Under the pieces are notes generated by a model. It was not told the DNA's origin. It did not search any database and was given only the letters and a program-made list of their open reading frames with translations. Position numbers and translations under genes: made by a program. From positions 1-6,776 of the forward strand of contig RHAS01000042.1 of assembly GCA_010028615.1 (NCBI GenBank): a DNA stretch of 6,776 bases, read 5' to 3'. Positions 6,336 through 6,776 of this stretch are shown here, piece by piece. This DNA comes from Actinomycetota bacterium. GTDB taxonomy: Bacteria > Actinomycetota > Actinomycetes > Actinomycetales > Microbacteriaceae. Each line of letters begins with the position of its first letter. Position 1 is the stretch's first letter.

Positions 6336-6776
6336 TTAGGCTGCTGCTTTCTTTAGAGCCCGGCGCTCTTTTCTGCCTTCAGTTAGTCGGTAAAGAACTG
6401 GAACTATAACCAAAGTCAGAACGGTTGATGAGAATAAGCCACCGACCACAACGATACCCAGTGGCTGGGAGATGAATCCACCAGAACCTGTGATACCTAG
6501 TACTAGTGGCATCAAGGCACCAATGGTAGCTAACGCTGTCATCAAGATCGGTCTTAGACGCTGTCTTGCACCATCCATGATTGCTTCTTCGAGTGGAACA
6601 CCTTGAGCTCGATACTGATTGATTAGGTCAATCAAGACAATCGCGTTGGTTACCACGATTCCAACCAGCAGCAACATACCAATTAGCGCTGGTAGTCCAA
6701 GAGCCGTGTTGGTAAGTAGCAGTGCTACGAAAGCACCGGTGGCTGCAAATGGAATCGAGATCAGAAGTACTAGTGG
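6336..6776 (-). CDS. RND-family efflux permease, C-terminal part (5' end beyond right edge)
   Basis: The frame is open to the window edge, so only the last 146 residues of a protein normally near 1000 or more are seen. They correspond to the last four membrane helices of an AcrB/HAE1-type RND transporter. Helix 9 is 'LISIPFAATGAFVALLL' (visible residues 5-21), and helix 10 is 'LIGMLLLVGIVVTNAIVLIDLI' (31-52). The conserved loop 'EEAIMDGARQRLRPILMTALATIGALMPLVLG' contains helix 11. Helix 12 is 'LGIVVVGGLFSSTVLTLVIVPVLYRL'. A short basic cytoplasmic tail ends the protein. Such pumps use the proton gradient to export drugs, lipids or other small molecules; the substrate cannot be told from this part. 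The ATG at 6677 is internal. Gram-positive relatives work without an outer-membrane channel. Confidence 0.93.
   Translation of the reverse strand, partial: PLVLLISIPFAATGAFVALLLTNTALGLPALIGMLLLVGIVVTNAIVLIDLINQYRAQGVPLEEAIMDGARQRLRPILMTALATIGALMPLVLGITGSGGFISQPLGIVVVGGLFSSTVLTLVIVPVLYRLTEGRKERRALKKAAA

Noticed and set aside
1..6776. CRISPR array, insertion sequence, attachment site or defence system
   Set aside because: There are no spaced direct repeats, transposase or integrase motifs, or foreign-looking genes. The tRNA-His 3' end is not duplicated elsewhere in the window, and every gene fits a housekeeping or small-family assignment.

Overview
The window reads as ordinary, very compact housekeeping DNA from an actinobacterium. 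It carries an actinobacterial-style LigA, a DivIVA/FilP-like coiled-coil protein, gatC-gatA-gatB as an operon, and an orn/tRNA-His pair. The details of LigA, such as the insert of the type 'DPDTGIPKLDEDGKPK' before the helix-hairpin-helix region, resemble Microbacteriaceae. The base composition looks moderate (roughly half GC by eye) rather than high. Together with the near absence of intergenic DNA, this suggests a streamlined aquatic lineage such as the Rhodoluna/Aquiluna (Luna) group. That placement is inference from remembered family features, not from a search.

Layout. Positions 1-762 (+) hold the 3' end of ligA, which enters from the left edge. Positions 759-1814 (-) hold a DivIVA-domain coiled-coil protein that converges on ligA and overlaps it by 4 nt. 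Positions 1815-1932 are the only sizeable intergenic region (118 nt). It contains back-to-back candidate promoters for the coiled-coil gene (leftward) and the gatCAB operon (rightward). Positions 1933-5239 (+) carry gatC, gatA and gatB, tightly packed with translational-coupling junctions. Positions 5236-5565 (-) hold a small YciI/DGPF-family gene that overlaps the gatB stop by 4 nt. Next come tRNA-His(GTG) at 5584-5660 (-), orn at 5693-6292 (-), and the C-terminal part of an RND-family efflux permease from 6336 to the right edge (-).

The genes mostly serve basic information processing and cell growth. LigA seals DNA nicks. GatCAB corrects misacylated Glu-tRNA(Gln) and possibly Asp-tRNA(Asn). 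tRNA-His supports translation. Orn degrades the last 2-5 nt RNA fragments. The coiled-coil protein probably organises polar growth or the cytoskeleton. The RND permease is a membrane exporter. The YciI-like protein has no assigned role.

I did not find a new biological system here. The points worth a second look are regulatory and architectural: a probably leaderless orn, a yciI gene whose ribosome-binding site begins only about 10 nt after the tRNA-His CCA end, overlapping divergent promoters, two convergent gene pairs with interlocked stop codons, and a coding fraction of about 97% with no recognisable intrinsic terminator.
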